A stretch of DNA of 64,000 nucleotides from Nymphaea colorata (Eukaryota; Streptophyta; Magnoliopsida; Nymphaeales; Nymphaeaceae): positions 17,189,035 to 17,253,034 of the forward strand of contig NC_045149.1 in the NCBI RefSeq assembly GCF_008831285.2, in the 5' to 3' direction. Under the pieces are notes generated by a model. The model made no database searches. It had not been told where the DNA came from and was given only the letters and a program-made list of their open reading frames with translations. Position numbers and translations under genes: made by a program. Position 1 is the first letter of the stretch. Every line of letters begins with the position of its first letter. Positions 13,701-25,434 of the stretch are shown here, one piece after another.

Positions 13701-14378
13701 AAGGGATGAAAGTTGCCTATGTCTGAGAGAGAGAGAGAGAGGGTGTTCTATCCAACTGTTATCTGTCAGGACTTATTGGAACTAAGTAGATCAACTAGTC
13801 ATGTCGATGAATGTTTGAAGGCCTTAATATTGATTTCCCAGTTGACTCTGTCTTCAATGGTATCCTTTTTCCTTCTGCTTTGATGGGTATTTGTCGTTTG
13901 TATCTGAAATTGTTTTCGTAACTAATAAGCAGTGATCGGTTCTGTACATAACCCTATTAAAATCTTTATGTTTCATTTCCTGACCATGTGCTGAATGGTG
14001 TTACTGTTGTTCCAGTCGGAAGTTGGAGCTAGTAACAGCGTAAAAGTAGCAGATGCCATCAGTGACAGGGATGCTAGCAATAAAAAAGTCTTGGAAGATG
14101 CTCTGAGAGGAAGTGCTGAGGGATTTGGTGCTGAAGCAGGCGTTATGTCTGGCAGCAGCTCTAGTAATACAGAATCAAGGTACGAGTTTCACCTTTTCTT
14201 CGTTTCCTTTTCTTCCTTATTTCGATTCTACAATCTTACATTTTCTTCCTTTGCCAGTAAACGATCTTCTTCAGAGAGGAAGCTTGTGGTAAGAAGAAAG
14301 GGAAAGGAAGTGACTAACCCATTATGGGCAGTGATGAAGGCTTTCCTCAGTGCCTTCATCAAGTTTTGGACGGAGTGA
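10708..14378 (+). CDS. At3g52170-like 'DNA-binding' family protein, acidic Ser-rich
   Basis: Four coding exons join in frame: 10708-10841, 12030-13350, 14016-14179 and 14258-14378 (stop TGA), giving 579 aa. The first 44 residues are basic (KKKPRSRKTREERK) and continue across the first intron into the conserved block NGNFPSLSLTQKEVGGSFYT plus VREIMKEIMQ at about residues 50-80. I recognise this N-terminal block from a plant-only family annotated as DNA-binding (At3g52170-type), from memory and without a search. Residues about 85-535 are acidic and rich in Ser, Asn, Glu and Asp with no visible fold. The C-terminus is basic, then hydrophobic (RRKGKEVTNPLWAVMKAFLSA then FIKFWTE), perhaps an amphipathic or membrane-contacting helix. 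The start follows an acceptor by 4 nt, so the 5' UTR is probably spliced. Function is not established here; DNA binding is family annotation only. Confidence 0.8.
10957..11189. repeat. 122-bp tandem duplication with GT/GC tract and short palindrome in intron 1
   Basis: Two near-identical copies, about 10960-11067 and 11082-11189, lie 122 bp apart in the first visible intron of the At3g52170-like gene. Each holds alternating GT/GC dinucleotides, a 17-nt palindrome CGCATGTAATACATGCG (8-bp arms around one base) and the same tail ending AATAATAACTAT. The copies differ by a few bases (for example AACTCTTATATT versus AACTTATATATT), so the duplication is fairly recent. Confidence 0.85.
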
Positions 14379-15658
14379 TGCAGGTGTCCTCAAAACATTG
14401 GCACTAAAAGAGAAGCTTTTGCTTTTTAATTCTTTTGAAAATGAGGGCAAATAGTGAGTGTTGTTTTCTACTCGTTGTGCTTGATATCTTCCATGTAGTT
14501 GATGCTCATGAGCTCTTCGTTAGAGGCAATACTATTCTTCTTGGTTGCTGATGGCTTTAAGTTTCAGGTTACAGGAAATGTGACCCGCTTATATTGCTGC
14601 ACTTTCATAGGATTCCAGGGTTCATATTGCATCCTCCAAACTCTTTCATTTTATTTTCTTTGTGGGGCAGCCCAGGCCATTTTTTAAAATACCATTGTTA
14701 TGCACAAGTGAATGACGGATGTTTATTGTTGAGAAGTTGATCATCATCAACATCATCCTGTGCCTTCTCAACATCATCATGGCTGCCATCTGGAAACAAG
14801 GATGAAGATTCAAGCCCAATAGGCAATCTTTATAAGTATAATTCATATCACTAACCAGCGTGTAGGTTGTTTCAGCTTTGAGGGTCTAGATGCCCATGTC
14901 AACTGGTGGCGATTAAGTTGGATATCCATTCTATTCTGATCCATTTGCTCAAATTTGACATTGTCATATTCAAAGATTAGGCTGGGAACTTCACTGAAAG
15001 AACCGGAAGTCTTCTTTCTAGTTGAAAAAATCGTTCAGAAACTCTGACCGTGTCAAATTATTTTGGGTTGTGCGGATGGAAAAGCTGCCAACTAAGTAAT
15101 TGAAACAAATACGTATGGATTCTGGAAGAACTAAGTCCGTTTTGGAACTTCTGTCTGCCCATTTCACGATTGTGTTAAATGAATGCGATTACTTGACACT
15201 GCTCGAACGTTAAACCAAGTGGTCGTTCTCACATAAGACTTAATGAAAATTTTCCAGGTTTCAATAAAAAATCCGGTTTCATCTTGTGTTGTAATTCATT
15301 TCACGATTTAATTGATGAAATTGTTAATTCATTTCACGATTTAATTGATGATTTTTATGCAATTAAATCTTTTGCCCAAAGGAAATATTATGTCTTTTCC
15401 TTTCTTATGACAAAGAGAATCGTTGCTCAACCAAAAAAGGTCTTCCAAAGAGAACAATTCAATTTTAGTTTTGGACGTGTAAATAATGTTTTTTTTTTGT
15501 ATATATGTTCATCAGATTCTCTAGGGATGTGGTAGACCACTCGATCTGGATCGGAGAGCAAACCCTTCGAAATCTGGATCCGAGGATCTCTTACATGGGA
15601 GGCCGCTTGAAGCTCGAAAGCTCGATTGTGCTTCACCGCCAACAACGGCCTCGTGGCG
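14379..15658. other. 3' flank of the At3g52170-like gene and promoter/5' leader of the DNAJC28-like gene
   Basis: No supported gene. It includes a 33-bp direct repeat at about 15293-15350 (unit starting AATTCATTTCACGATTTAATT, two copies). Base composition turns GC-rich from about 15535, marking the probable 5' leader of the next gene. Short upstream ATGs occur at 15527 (stops after one codon) and at 15595 (67-codon frame that runs past the main start in another frame). Confidence 0.45.
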
Positions 15659-17434
15659 ATGGCTCCTTTGAAACGCCTAGCTCTCATGGCGAGACTGCAC
15701 GGATGCCCCGACTCTGCAAGACCGCTAGTCCTCCTTCGTCGTTGCATGTCGACGTCGGCGTGGGGAGAATATTGGGATGCATCGTCACCGTCTAAAGCGT
15801 CGGAGAAGAAGGCGCCTTCCGGAGGGAAGGAGCGCCTCGCCTCCGTCTTGGACGCCATCCACGAGAGGAAGCTTCCCCCCGAACTCCGCGGAAGGCCGAA
15901 CGCCGTCAGGTACCTTCCTTCCTTCATCCTTCTTCTGTGATGCGTACCCATTTGGAGGCGTCTAAACATTTCGGGTGCATTCAGTGAATTCTCGTGATTT
16001 CTTGTTGGCATATCGTGAAATCGGTCGATTTTTTCACTGATGATGATATGATAAGTTATTGGCTATACCCTTGTTGGGGCTTCTGCAATTTTTGTCGTTT
16101 GTGGGTGCTGGAATGCTACTTCTGGAGAATTGGGCGTTGTTCTGCAATTGCTGCATCCTAAATGGCGAATGGATGCAGCCTCCGACTTACCTAGTTGTGA
16201 TCTTATTTTATGGTCGGCGATTGCTTTCTTCCCCTAAATTTATCCGATCATCTGAGTAAGTGTGAAATTGTTGAAGCACAGATCCATGATTGATCTTCCT
16301 GTAGCAAAATCGTCGTGGATCGTGATCTTTGGGTGGCCTGATGAGATGCTTGAATTGGTATCTTTAAAGTTTAATGGTCATGAACTTTGGGTCTTTGGTG
16401 AGCATCGGGGGGCTTCAACTCCAGAACATAATCTCGGTGCAAAGTCTAGCAATATGATGTTCTGGAAGTTGTGTAGGATTGTGACTGTATCGGTGTCTCT
16501 CGACCATAATATAGAAGAGCTTACTATACAGACTAACGACACGGGAAGATGTTCTCGTGCTGTTTTTGGTTCATGGAATTCATTTTGCATCTAGCGGAGA
16601 GCTCTAGAGTTTTTCTTTTTCCGTGACACCGACATGATGGAGGACGCCGTTTCCGTTCCCGTGGGATGGGAGGGCGGCAAAGTTGGGGAAAAGAGGGGGC
16701 GGATGTCCAATTGTCAAGTTTAGTGCTTATTTCATAGAGTATGCTATCATAGAGAATATGCTATCATTGTGACTGTTTGCAAGATATTGTTGAAAGTGGC
16801 AACACTACTTATGTTTATTGCTTTTCATTTGTATATAATTTCCTACATTGTGCTTACAAAATACTTGAGGCTTACGTACTTTTTCACTTTTCAATTTGCA
16901 GATCAGAAACTGATATTGTAAATGTTGTGGAACAAAGAATATGGCAGTCCATGGAAGAAGGACAATTTGAAAACTTGCCAGGAAAGGGAAAGCCTTTGAA
17001 TTTGAACTCTAATCCTCATGCTGATCCGGCAGACGATACGTTGTTCAGAATTCTTTCCAGAAACGGATGTGCACCAGAATGGGTTGAACTCAACAAAGAA
17101 ATAAGGACTAAAATTGCTGAATGGAGAACTGGCCTAAGGAAAGCTTGGAGGAGCAGATTAAGTGAAACTGCATCTGAGTGGCAACAAGAGGCCGAAGTTC
17201 TGAAAAAGCAGATGCGAACCATCAATGACATGGTAGTCGTTAACGCTTCCCAACATCTTGGAATTGCTTCTTATTAAATTGGTGTTTAACTTTGCATTAC
17301 CGGCTCTTCAAAGATTCACTATGAGCTAACTCTGCATTTCTTTCCAGGTTTTCCGTTACAATCTAATTGTGCCATTTGGTCGCCAAATGTTTGGATTGAG
17401 TTGGGAGAAAGAATTGCTGCGTCTGGAGCAATGA
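15659..17434 (+). CDS. DUF1992 / DNAJC28-like protein, probably mitochondrial
   Basis: Three exons join in frame: 15659-15909, 16902-17232 and 17348-17434 (stop TGA), giving 222 aa. The N-terminus MAPLKRLALMARLHG continues with several Arg, almost no acidic residues and an RRCMSTSAW end, typical of a mitochondrial presequence (inference). Residues about 84-215 form the DUF1992 domain shared with DnaJ homolog subfamily C member 28: VEQRIWQSMEEGQFENLPGK at the start, GKPLNL, a central LNKEIRTKIAEWR helix, and the closing FRYNLIVPF motif encoded by exon 3. There is no J domain, as in the short plant members. Reading straight through the exon-2 donor would end in VVVNASQHLGIASY, which lacks the conserved FRYNLIVPF end, so the third exon is the better model. 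The molecular role of the family is poorly known (a DnaJ-linked co-chaperone role is suggested by name only). Confidence 0.85.
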
Positions 17435-18285
17435 TTGCAATCTGGTCACCTTTCTGTCATTGAGCACCAAGGTTTTGAAGTTTGGAAGAGCAAATGAATG
17501 GACTGCAGGTCGGGTTTTAAAGGTCAGATGGTAGTCTTTTGCACTCTTGTGCAACTGTTGTTCATATAATTGAACACCCAGATGTCCAAGTTAATACAAC
17601 AGGATAGCGTTACATAAAGAAACAGAAAATTTGAGGGAGGAGAAAGGGAGATTATACAGTTGTTAGTCGGTATCCGTCCTCAGTTTAGGTGACTGGGCAC
17701 CGTTGCTTCTTTGTGCATCGAGTCCAGGAGATGAAATCAGATGAGTAGTTGTTCGAGAGGCTGTCATGATATTATAGGCTTGTTCTGGTTACAGTTCAAG
17801 GAAGGTTGTACTTTGTAAGTTATGAAATAATGAAGATTCCCATGATATTCTTGAAAGGCATTCCGGTTGTTATTTACATGACTCTCTGACCAGAGGGTTT
17901 TCAGGCCGAGAAAATCAAATCCGAGGATCTTTATATGAGATGCAATATTGGCTGATACTTGGGCGGGGTAGTATCAGTAGATATTTCACTCAATACAGCC
18001 GACACTGAATCCATAACAGCTAAAAAACACTCACTAAGTCTAAGCCAAAAGAGAGATTCATCGGAGAACAAACTTTTTAGATTCTTTGACCTGAAAGTTT
18101 TCAACCTCAAACTTATGGCTATGAAAACATTGTTCTTGTTGAGGACGTACAATGTGGTCACCTCAGGGAATGGAAGGGCAGCTTGATTAGTAACAAATCA
18201 CTTGAACAAAGGAGGAAAAATAGAATGTGCAAATCCAACAAACAAATCCATATACAACAGAACAAGGTACTTTAGACACCGCCAA
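17435..18285. other. Intergenic space between convergent DNAJC28-like and VPS37 genes
   Basis: About 850 bp holding the 3' ends of two genes that point at each other. AAATAATGAAG near 17824 may serve the + strand gene as a polyadenylation region. Minus-strand ORFs here are short and have no recognisable family. Confidence 0.5.
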
Positions 18286-18816
18286 TCACAAGGAAGTCTT
18301 AGCAGCAAGATGGAGAAGAGATCGCCGGTGATAGATCAGTCGCTGCTTCTTGTACTTGCTTAAGAACGTCTGCAAGTCAATGTCTCCAGAGAGAAACTGC
18401 TCGTGGAGCTTCTCCGATCCTTCGTCTGCGCTCGCCATTGCATCTGCAAAACAATAACCACCGTTAGCTCTCTCCTTCTCAAAGACGTACAAGACGCCTT
18501 GCCAGCAAATTCCCAGGGAGACTCGCCTTGCAGCTTCCGGATAAGTGTGTCTGGTGCATAGAGCCTCCGGGTTTCTTCCTTCTCCTTCTCAAGATCATTC
18601 AGCTTCTCTTGTGCAGCTGCTAATTCTGTGGTTCTAATTATTTGACACTGTTATAAAAAAGAACGGAAGTTATATAGTGATATAGTCAGATGTTGAATGG
18701 TGAACCAAAGCATCGGTTGTCGATGACATACCTGGTTCCTTAGTTCCAATATGCGAGGCTCCTTCTCCAGGTTTTCCCCTAATCAATAATGGTACTGTCA
18801 ACATAACACACACAGA

Positions 18817-18897
<81 letters not shown>

Positions 18898-21800
18898 TAC
18901 TTGCTAGCTGAATAGTTTCTTTCCGGAGCTCATCTCGCAACTACAAGTGAATCAAACCAATATAGTCAGCATTTTACTCCAAAGAAAGCAAAGCCAAAAA
19001 AATTAACCAAATGTCTGCTTACGCCACAATATCATGCTCAACTGACCAGTCGAGATTGAGTATCAGAATTGGAAATCAACAGAACAGAGACTAATAGATC
19101 AATAATAGGACAAAAAGACGCAATAGAAAACGTTGTCGGAGACAAACAAAGCAATGTCGAAATACAAATGCAACAGGAAAATATTAAAACTAGTACGCAA
19201 ATACAGAAGTCGCAAAAAATGGTTCCCCTACAAGAATAAGCACAATTCAGCAAATGAGTTTTAAGTTTTAACTTAAAACTGAACCATAACTTTTATGCTC
19301 ACATGCACACATTCTAGCTGCATTTTACATCCACAAGTTTTTCCGTTTTTTCAATATTAACCACATTAATGTGATATGCATGTCTCCCAACTTAAAAATT
19401 CATTCAACATGTATGTTTTCATTGATGCACGAATCAGACTTTATAAATCGAAAAACTCAGACGATTGAAACTAGGTCCATCTAGAATCTAAGTTTGTGAC
19501 AAGAATAATTTTAAGTTTCTTGGACATGAAATCACATCCAGACTGTTAGCTTCATGCTAACTGACTCATCAACATGAATTCAGATAGGAGTGTATTTTAT
19601 TGCACTTTTCTACAGAATATTCTGCTCTCTTTCTCTCTCTTTATGTATACATATATATGCTCTTTCCCACACTCTATAAAATAAGTTGTTCTCCGCACAC
19701 TGTCCTTTGATCACAACACTAGAAATACGTCATGTCCATTATAATTCACGAATGCTAATTATCCTCTCAGTAATCATTCAAGGCAGGCACACATTTCACA
19801 TGTTTCAGAAACAGGATCAGTTAACTGCAAGTTTTTTTTTTCTTTTTTCCTGATGACAAACACGAAATAACAGACGCCTTACATTATTTTGAATCTTCAC
19901 TTGCTCAATAGAATTTAGAACTGCATTGTATGCCTCCTTATCGCTCAAAATCTTTCGCAGTTCATCAATGCTGCATGGACAGACAACAATGGAATTAGGC
20001 GCCCAAACTCATGAACAATTGGCAATGAAAGTTGTACTTTAGACTAAGTGACACGGATAAGGTAAAATTGCTGCCATACCCATGCTGAAATGCCAACATG
20101 CGAACAGGGGTATGGCGACACACTTGAACATGACTTAAGAAAGTATTATATTTTACAATTTTCATATTAGTTTTTAAAGTTTTGCATATTATTTTCTCAT
20201 ATTAATTATTTAAAATGTACTTTTCACCTGTTTTGCATTATTCTCACCTGTTTTGTATTAGTTTTATATATTTTTTGTGGAAGTCTGCACCCACGTATAT
20301 ACATGTATATATACTTTGCCGTATCCCCATGTTTATAAATTTTGAAATTGCTGTGTCCGTATCCTCTCTCCCATACCTGTACCAGTATCCATATATGAAC
20401 AACATTTTTCCTTCAATACAAACACACTTTTAAAATGTTAATTCTTAATTGTGGCACAAATTCAGAAGGTTAGCTGATCATTGACCCTGTGTATGTGTGT
20501 ACACGAGGACAGAGAGAGGGCATGAACCAACGTCGTATGCTAATCTTGCAAAATAGAGTCATAAAATATACTATCATGTTTGGACAGCCACCAGCGCAGG
20601 CATTGTTTGATGACTGTCATTGAGGTCTAAGCAATATCTTTCTTGTCCATTCAGCATTATCAGAATACCCATGAAAGGCCAAGTTTAATTCTACGAAATG
20701 GTGTTAAACATTGAATAGTTTATATAGAGTATGGGTTTTATCAGATTTGCTTGCTGTTGTTCAAAATGTTTAACAAGCATCAAGTGTTTCTGCAGTTCGC
20801 CAAGGTGCCCCAAAAATAGAAAGATCAACAAGTGTCAAGTGTTTCTGCAGTTCACCAAGAAGCCCCAAAAATAGAAAAATCACAGAAAAGCAAATCTTTA
20901 GAAGTTGAATAAGCAAAAAAATTTTAAATCCTTAAACATGACTGCTCTAGTAATCTTAATCATGAATCAGATAATGTAGCTAAAAAGGTCATTGAAAGAG
21001 AACCAAGTTGTGGAAAAGGGAAACTGAAACATTTGGCGTCAAATTCAATAACTTGCTCGCTGTTGTTCAAAATATTAATAAGCATCAATTGCCTTTTCAG
21101 TTCATTAAGAAGAAAGCAGCAAAAAAGCAAATAATGTGGAAAAGCCGAAGTTCAAAATATTAAAACTTGACCAAGCAAACAATCTGTTAATGGTTAACAC
21201 ATCAGGGGTAGATGATGCATGACATACGTGGCTAAAGATGAGATCAAACTCACCTCTTATCCTTTAGCAGCCCAATTATACCTGCAGCCTCAGCAGGCGA
21301 TACTTGTCCATATGAGGGTAATGGGGAATGATCTGGAGCTCTTTGCTGCACAGTTGACATAGAAGAAGTGGAATTTGGAGTAGAAGGTATGCTAGGGCTT
21401 GGTGGATAACCTGCAGCAGGCTGATACCAATGTGGGGTTTGGACATCCTGCTGGTCCTGTGTTCCCCTGCAGCAACCATCATGGCACATGAATAAGCCCT
21501 CACCCTCAAGTACCCAAACGCGATTAAAACAAAATTGTTGTTGCATTCCATGACTGGCTACTGGTACTTATTCTCACCAAAAGAATATCATAAGTGATCA
21601 TGCCAAGTTGCCAGTTACATCCAGACTAAAAGGCAGAAAATAAAAGTACCCAGCAGCTACCATTAGATTTATGATAAATACCACCTCCTTAAACTTCTTG
21701 CAGTGTCTTCCTAACCCTTGTGAGAAGCCTACTTGCCTCTTTACATTGTGGTTACTGCTTAGGACTTGCGGCGTGCTCAACTTTCATCACATTGATTTCT

Positions 21801-23115
21801 GGTTGTGCTCCCGTTTGACTTTTTCCTGGTTCTCCTATTAGAGGTTTTGATTGCCTTATTCCATGTATTTCAGATCTCAACTGCTTAGTTATTTAATATA
21901 CCATATAAATGCCCTTTTCCAGATAATGTTTTTACTTGGTGAAGAATCAATATTTTCCAGCAGAGAGGATAATGAATCAAAGCTTTGCAATATAAAACTA
22001 GCTATGGATCTTTTTCCCTTCTTTCCCATCATATTAGCCTGTGCTGAAGCATAACTAGTCAGTAGGACCTAAAGAGTTGCACCCAGCCCACTAAACATGC
22101 CCTCAAGTTGTCAATTACGTATCCCATTTCAGGTTTTCATTTGAGAACAAAATTGTCCTACACTGACATAAACACCTCGGTCTACTCTACCATAATGAAC
22201 TTAAGACCACATAGCAGATACTTTTATTGTCTGCTACGATTCATTCAAGGGTCTGAAAGCAAATTGCAAGTAAAGGATTCAAGTCAATTGACTACCTTAT
22301 ATCATTGTAGAGCAAATTTTCAAACAATTCAACTCATGAACAGTTCTTCCTTTAAAAACTACCAGAGATGGACAGACATGACAAGGTTCACCATAGTAAA
22401 GTGCAAAGATTCCACACATTACTAAGTTTACTCTGAGGTACAAAACCCACGAACGCATCTCTGTTCATCTTGAAATCTAGCATAACATTAAGGAAGTGAA
22501 AAAAAGAAATGTAGAAAGTAGAAACAATAAAAAGGACAAAATCATAAAAAAAAAAAGAATAAAGTGACAGAGTTGCTGTTTTTCGGTCAGACATGTTGAA
22601 CAAAAGTCAGATGGTCATAACATGAAATCCATGAATCTGGCATCAAATCAAGCACAATTCTACCCATGATGACCATACCCATATTAATGGATCAGAACAG
22701 CCACCTGGAAACAATCAGCGGTAATAGAATACTTATGGAAGGACAGAAACAAGAGGAAAACATATAGACGAAGACAGGAAACGCTCAGGCAGCCCAAACG
22801 GAAACCACGACGGAAAAACGTGACGTTTTTTTCACAAGAATGAAAAATTAAACATCATCCAATTTATGTTTGCTCGGAACACGAACAAAAAGATAAGGTC
22901 GGCAGCACCCCTCGTCATATCCACGCCGCTACGATCAAAACGGCATCAGAAAAGGAACTACAAACCTTGAGTCTAGTGAATTAGGGAAATCGGAATAGAA
23001 AACGAATAAAACAATGAGAATAATAAAAACAATTATGAAAAAAACTATTGACATGGAGAAACAGAAAGGAAGAAAAAGAATAAGAAAGAGGAACAGACCA
23101 TAACCCTCTGAACAT
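18286..23115 (-). CDS. VPS37: VPS37 homolog, ESCRT-I subunit
   Basis: Seven coding exons on the minus strand join in frame: 23115-23105, 21466-21254, 19970-19883, 18940-18901, 18778-18732, 18647-18527 and 18443-18286, giving 225 aa, the usual plant VPS37 size. The start is an 11-nt exon (MFR plus two bases of a Gly codon). Residues about 5-58 are a Pro/Ser/Gln-rich linker (HWYQPAAGYPPSPSIPSTP). The Mod(r)/VPS37 domain follows: SPAEAAGIIGLLKDK, SIDELRKILSDKEAY, then long helices (LRDELRKETIQLA, RENLEKEPRILELRNQ, CQIIRTTELAAAQEKLNDLE) and the C-terminal YKKQRLIYHRRSLLHLAAKT. Known role: VPS37 joins VPS23/ELC and VPS28 in ESCRT-I, which recognises ubiquitinated cargo on endosomes. The intron between 18527 and 18443 begins with GC (AAG|GCGAGT), which the frame requires. 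The exon-1 donor GTTATG is weak, so that micro-exon is the least certain part. Confidence 0.9.
18816..18897. repeat. (TA)n(GA)n microsatellite abutting a VPS37 exon
   Basis: A run of TA dinucleotides followed by GA dinucleotides in the VPS37 intron between 18901 and 18778. On the coding strand it forms a CT then TA tract beginning within a few bases of the splice donor of the exon ending at 18901. Length change here could affect splicing (inference). Confidence 0.9.
20040..20400. mobile_element. Diverged relative of the GC-ended MITE, in a VPS37 intron
   Basis: The stretch has GTGACACGGATAAGG near its left side and CTGTGTCCGTATCC near its right, an inverted pair resembling the ends of the MITE at 3577-3912, around an AT-rich core. 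I could not find a clean target-site duplication, so the boundaries are approximate. Confidence 0.35.
20755..21095. repeat. Degenerate direct repeats in a VPS37 intron
   Basis: A CAAGTGTTTCTGCAGTTC block occurs twice about 60 bp apart (20779 and 20837 regions), each followed by a GCCCCAAAAATAGAAA tail. A third weaker copy near 21060-21110 shares TTGCTCGCTGTTGTTCAAAA with the region near 20750. This is local duplication inside the intron between 21254 and 19970. Confidence 0.6.
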
Positions 23116-23394
23116 GGCGGCAAGAAATTGATTGACTGATGATGACGATGACTTTCACGAATCACCCGCAGCCGGCAATGGAGGTAGTAGCGGTTGACGC
23201 AGTAACCGGAAGCGCCTTATCTTGATGCAATCAAATAAGTAAACAGGTTTAGGGGAAAATGGAATTAACAGAGGATAAAGCACAGGAAGAGGAATCAGAA
23301 TATAGTGGCAGAGTCGCAGACGCATCAACTATCCCGTTTGCACGCATACGCATCGATACAGCACCTCTCGGCGTTGAACTTAGGAGACGGAACG

Positions 23395-23660
23395 GTAACG
23401 AGAGAGAGAGAGAGATTTAAAGTAGACAGAAAATGAAGCCGGTGGCCAAATGGCCAACACACCCCGATTGTTCTCTGCGTCGTCCATGGTCGTCGATTCA
23501 GGGAGAAAGAGAAAGAGAGAGAGAGAGCGAGAGAGAGAGAGAGAGAGCCTACCCGCCAGGCAGAGACGTCGGCACCGGTTCACCGTCGGAGCCTCGGAGG
23601 ACGGGGAGAGAGAGAGAGAGTGCGAGGACCTTGGTCAGCTGGCGACGTTATATATAACCG
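23395..23660 (-). promoter_or_regulatory. Probable 5' leader and core promoter of VPS37
   Basis: Upstream of the micro-exon, the sequence is rich in GA on the + strand (CT on the coding strand) between about 23400 and 23625, typical of plant 5' UTR pyrimidine tracts. A TATATATAA element on the minus strand at about 23655-23645 sits just upstream of this tract and is a reasonable TATA box. The exact start site is unknown. Confidence 0.4.
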
Positions 23661-25065
23661 GGTCCCGACGGAGGCCCTGGGGATCCGGCCCAATAACTTA
23701 TGGGGCCGGGTCTGGCCCGGTTCCCGTTGCCCACCATTTTGCGGCAACGATTTCAAAGGAGGACGAAGCAGGAGAGAAGGAGCGTCAACTTAAGGAAGAA
23801 GGCAAGCGGGGGATGTCGACAGGTCTGATACAATTAAATATTTAATTTCAATTAATTTACTTATGATTATTCAACAAGAAAATTCACAGTTCATTATTAT
23901 TTAAATTTGATTTTGATATATAATTAAGGCTGTTTATTTGAATGGTTGAAAAAAATATATAAAGAAAAAGGTACAAATTAACTATAGATGATCAAAATTC
24001 ATATAATTTTTTTCTTAATCATTTATCATATTTGATCGGACGGCCTCGACCAAATGGTTGAACAATTCTAAAAAGTCAGCCACCACTATATTATTTTCAA
24101 AATTTTATACAGGATCAATTCAAATTTTTAACAATTATATTTAAGATTTTCGTTTCCCTAAAATTCTGAGGGAGACCATGGCTCTTCCTTGACTAGCGAT
24201 CTTTTGTTTTATTTTAGCCAACGATTTCTATATTTTTACGTCAATGAAAGGATTTTCAAGCATTTATGTGTCTTTTCGTATTAGAAAATTACAAAAGCAA
24301 AGAAAATTCCGAGTTAACGAATGTTCAATATATACGATATTAATAAGATGACGATGGTGCATGAACGGAGCATGTCATAATCTCATTAATATTACTGTCT
24401 TAGAAATTTGGAGGCAGTTGCCATATAACTTTCAATACACGTCAATTAATGCGGACCCTGCCATGGTAACATTATTGGTTAGATAAAAATTTCTCTTGAA
24501 GGACAAGCTTTTGACCAAAATGCAAATGCAGCCTTATGTTTCTGATTTGTGATATGAGATGCACTTTGAATGGGAACTCTCTAGCAGGAGCTTCGGGTGA
24601 GAATTTGTTTTTTTAACAAATATTTTGAAGGCCTTTGGAGTTGAAAAGTTCAGTACTCTCATTGGAAGAAGAAGGATGTGACTCACTCCAAATATGTTTT
24701 ATCTAATTGTGTTTAACCTAAGGTGGCTAATGCGTAGTGGCAAAGACAGATCATATTTGATATTTGCAGGCAAAAGTATGGAGTATAGCAGGAAATTCAA
24801 GAATATGAGGGCGTTCCAAGTAAAGAAGATTGCTTTTAAAAACCAATGTTGTTTGGTGACTTGGTTGGTCAAAAGGATGGTAGAAGGCAAGTCCTTGGTT
24901 CAATTCGGTTAGGTGTCAAACCACCTTTACATCCTCGCAGCAGCTCTAGGTCATACAAATCTCTAAGGAGACAAAGTAGGGCCGTTAAAGTGGTGATCCA
25001 AGGTCGAAACCTCCTATTTTTTGTTATTCCTAGTGTCTAGAGCTGCATCAGTACGTAGGGATGTC

Positions 25066-25434
25066 AACGAAACGGATATATCCTTAATCATTTCCATTTT
25101 GTTATATTTACATATTTGGATTCAAATTCGGATTTGAATTCGAATAAAGAAAAGTCATATCCGAATGCGAAACTGAAATCCAATTTTACAATCCGAATCC
25201 GATTTTTATATTTATATCTGAATCCAAACTTGAATTTTGAACCAAATTTTGCCAATTTTCAAAATTTAATAGCATTAGATACATATTATTTACGTATATC
25301 CGAATCCGATCGAATATTTATGTATATCCGAATTCGAATTCGATCAAATGCCATTTATGTATATCCGAATCCGATCGGATATTTCAGATCAATTTGGTTG
25401 GATATCCGATTTAAATAGGATATATTGACATCCT
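25066..25434. mobile_element. ATCCGAAT-rich repeat with short inverted ends
   Basis: The left end reads GGGATGTCAAC and the right end TTGACATCC, a 9-bp inverted pair. The inside is dense in variants of ATATCCGAATCCGATC, a pattern common in plant genomic repeats of this kind. There is no target-site duplication that I can see and no coding potential; ORFs here simply reflect the repeats. Confidence 0.5.

Noticed and set aside
15427-16011. Minus-strand ORF of 194 codons opposite the DNAJC28-like first exon
   Set aside because: Longer than the true exon, but antisense to a GC-rich transit-peptide exon; no family match, and the + strand joins to a clear DUF1992 domain.
21276-21551. Alternative minus-strand frame over VPS37 exon 2
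   Set aside because: Another frame gives SPAEAAGIIGLLKDK and joins in phase with the rest of VPS37.
23380-23845. ORFs rich in Ser-Leu or Arg-Glu runs
   Set aside because: They are translations of the GA/CT simple repeat in the VPS37 leader.
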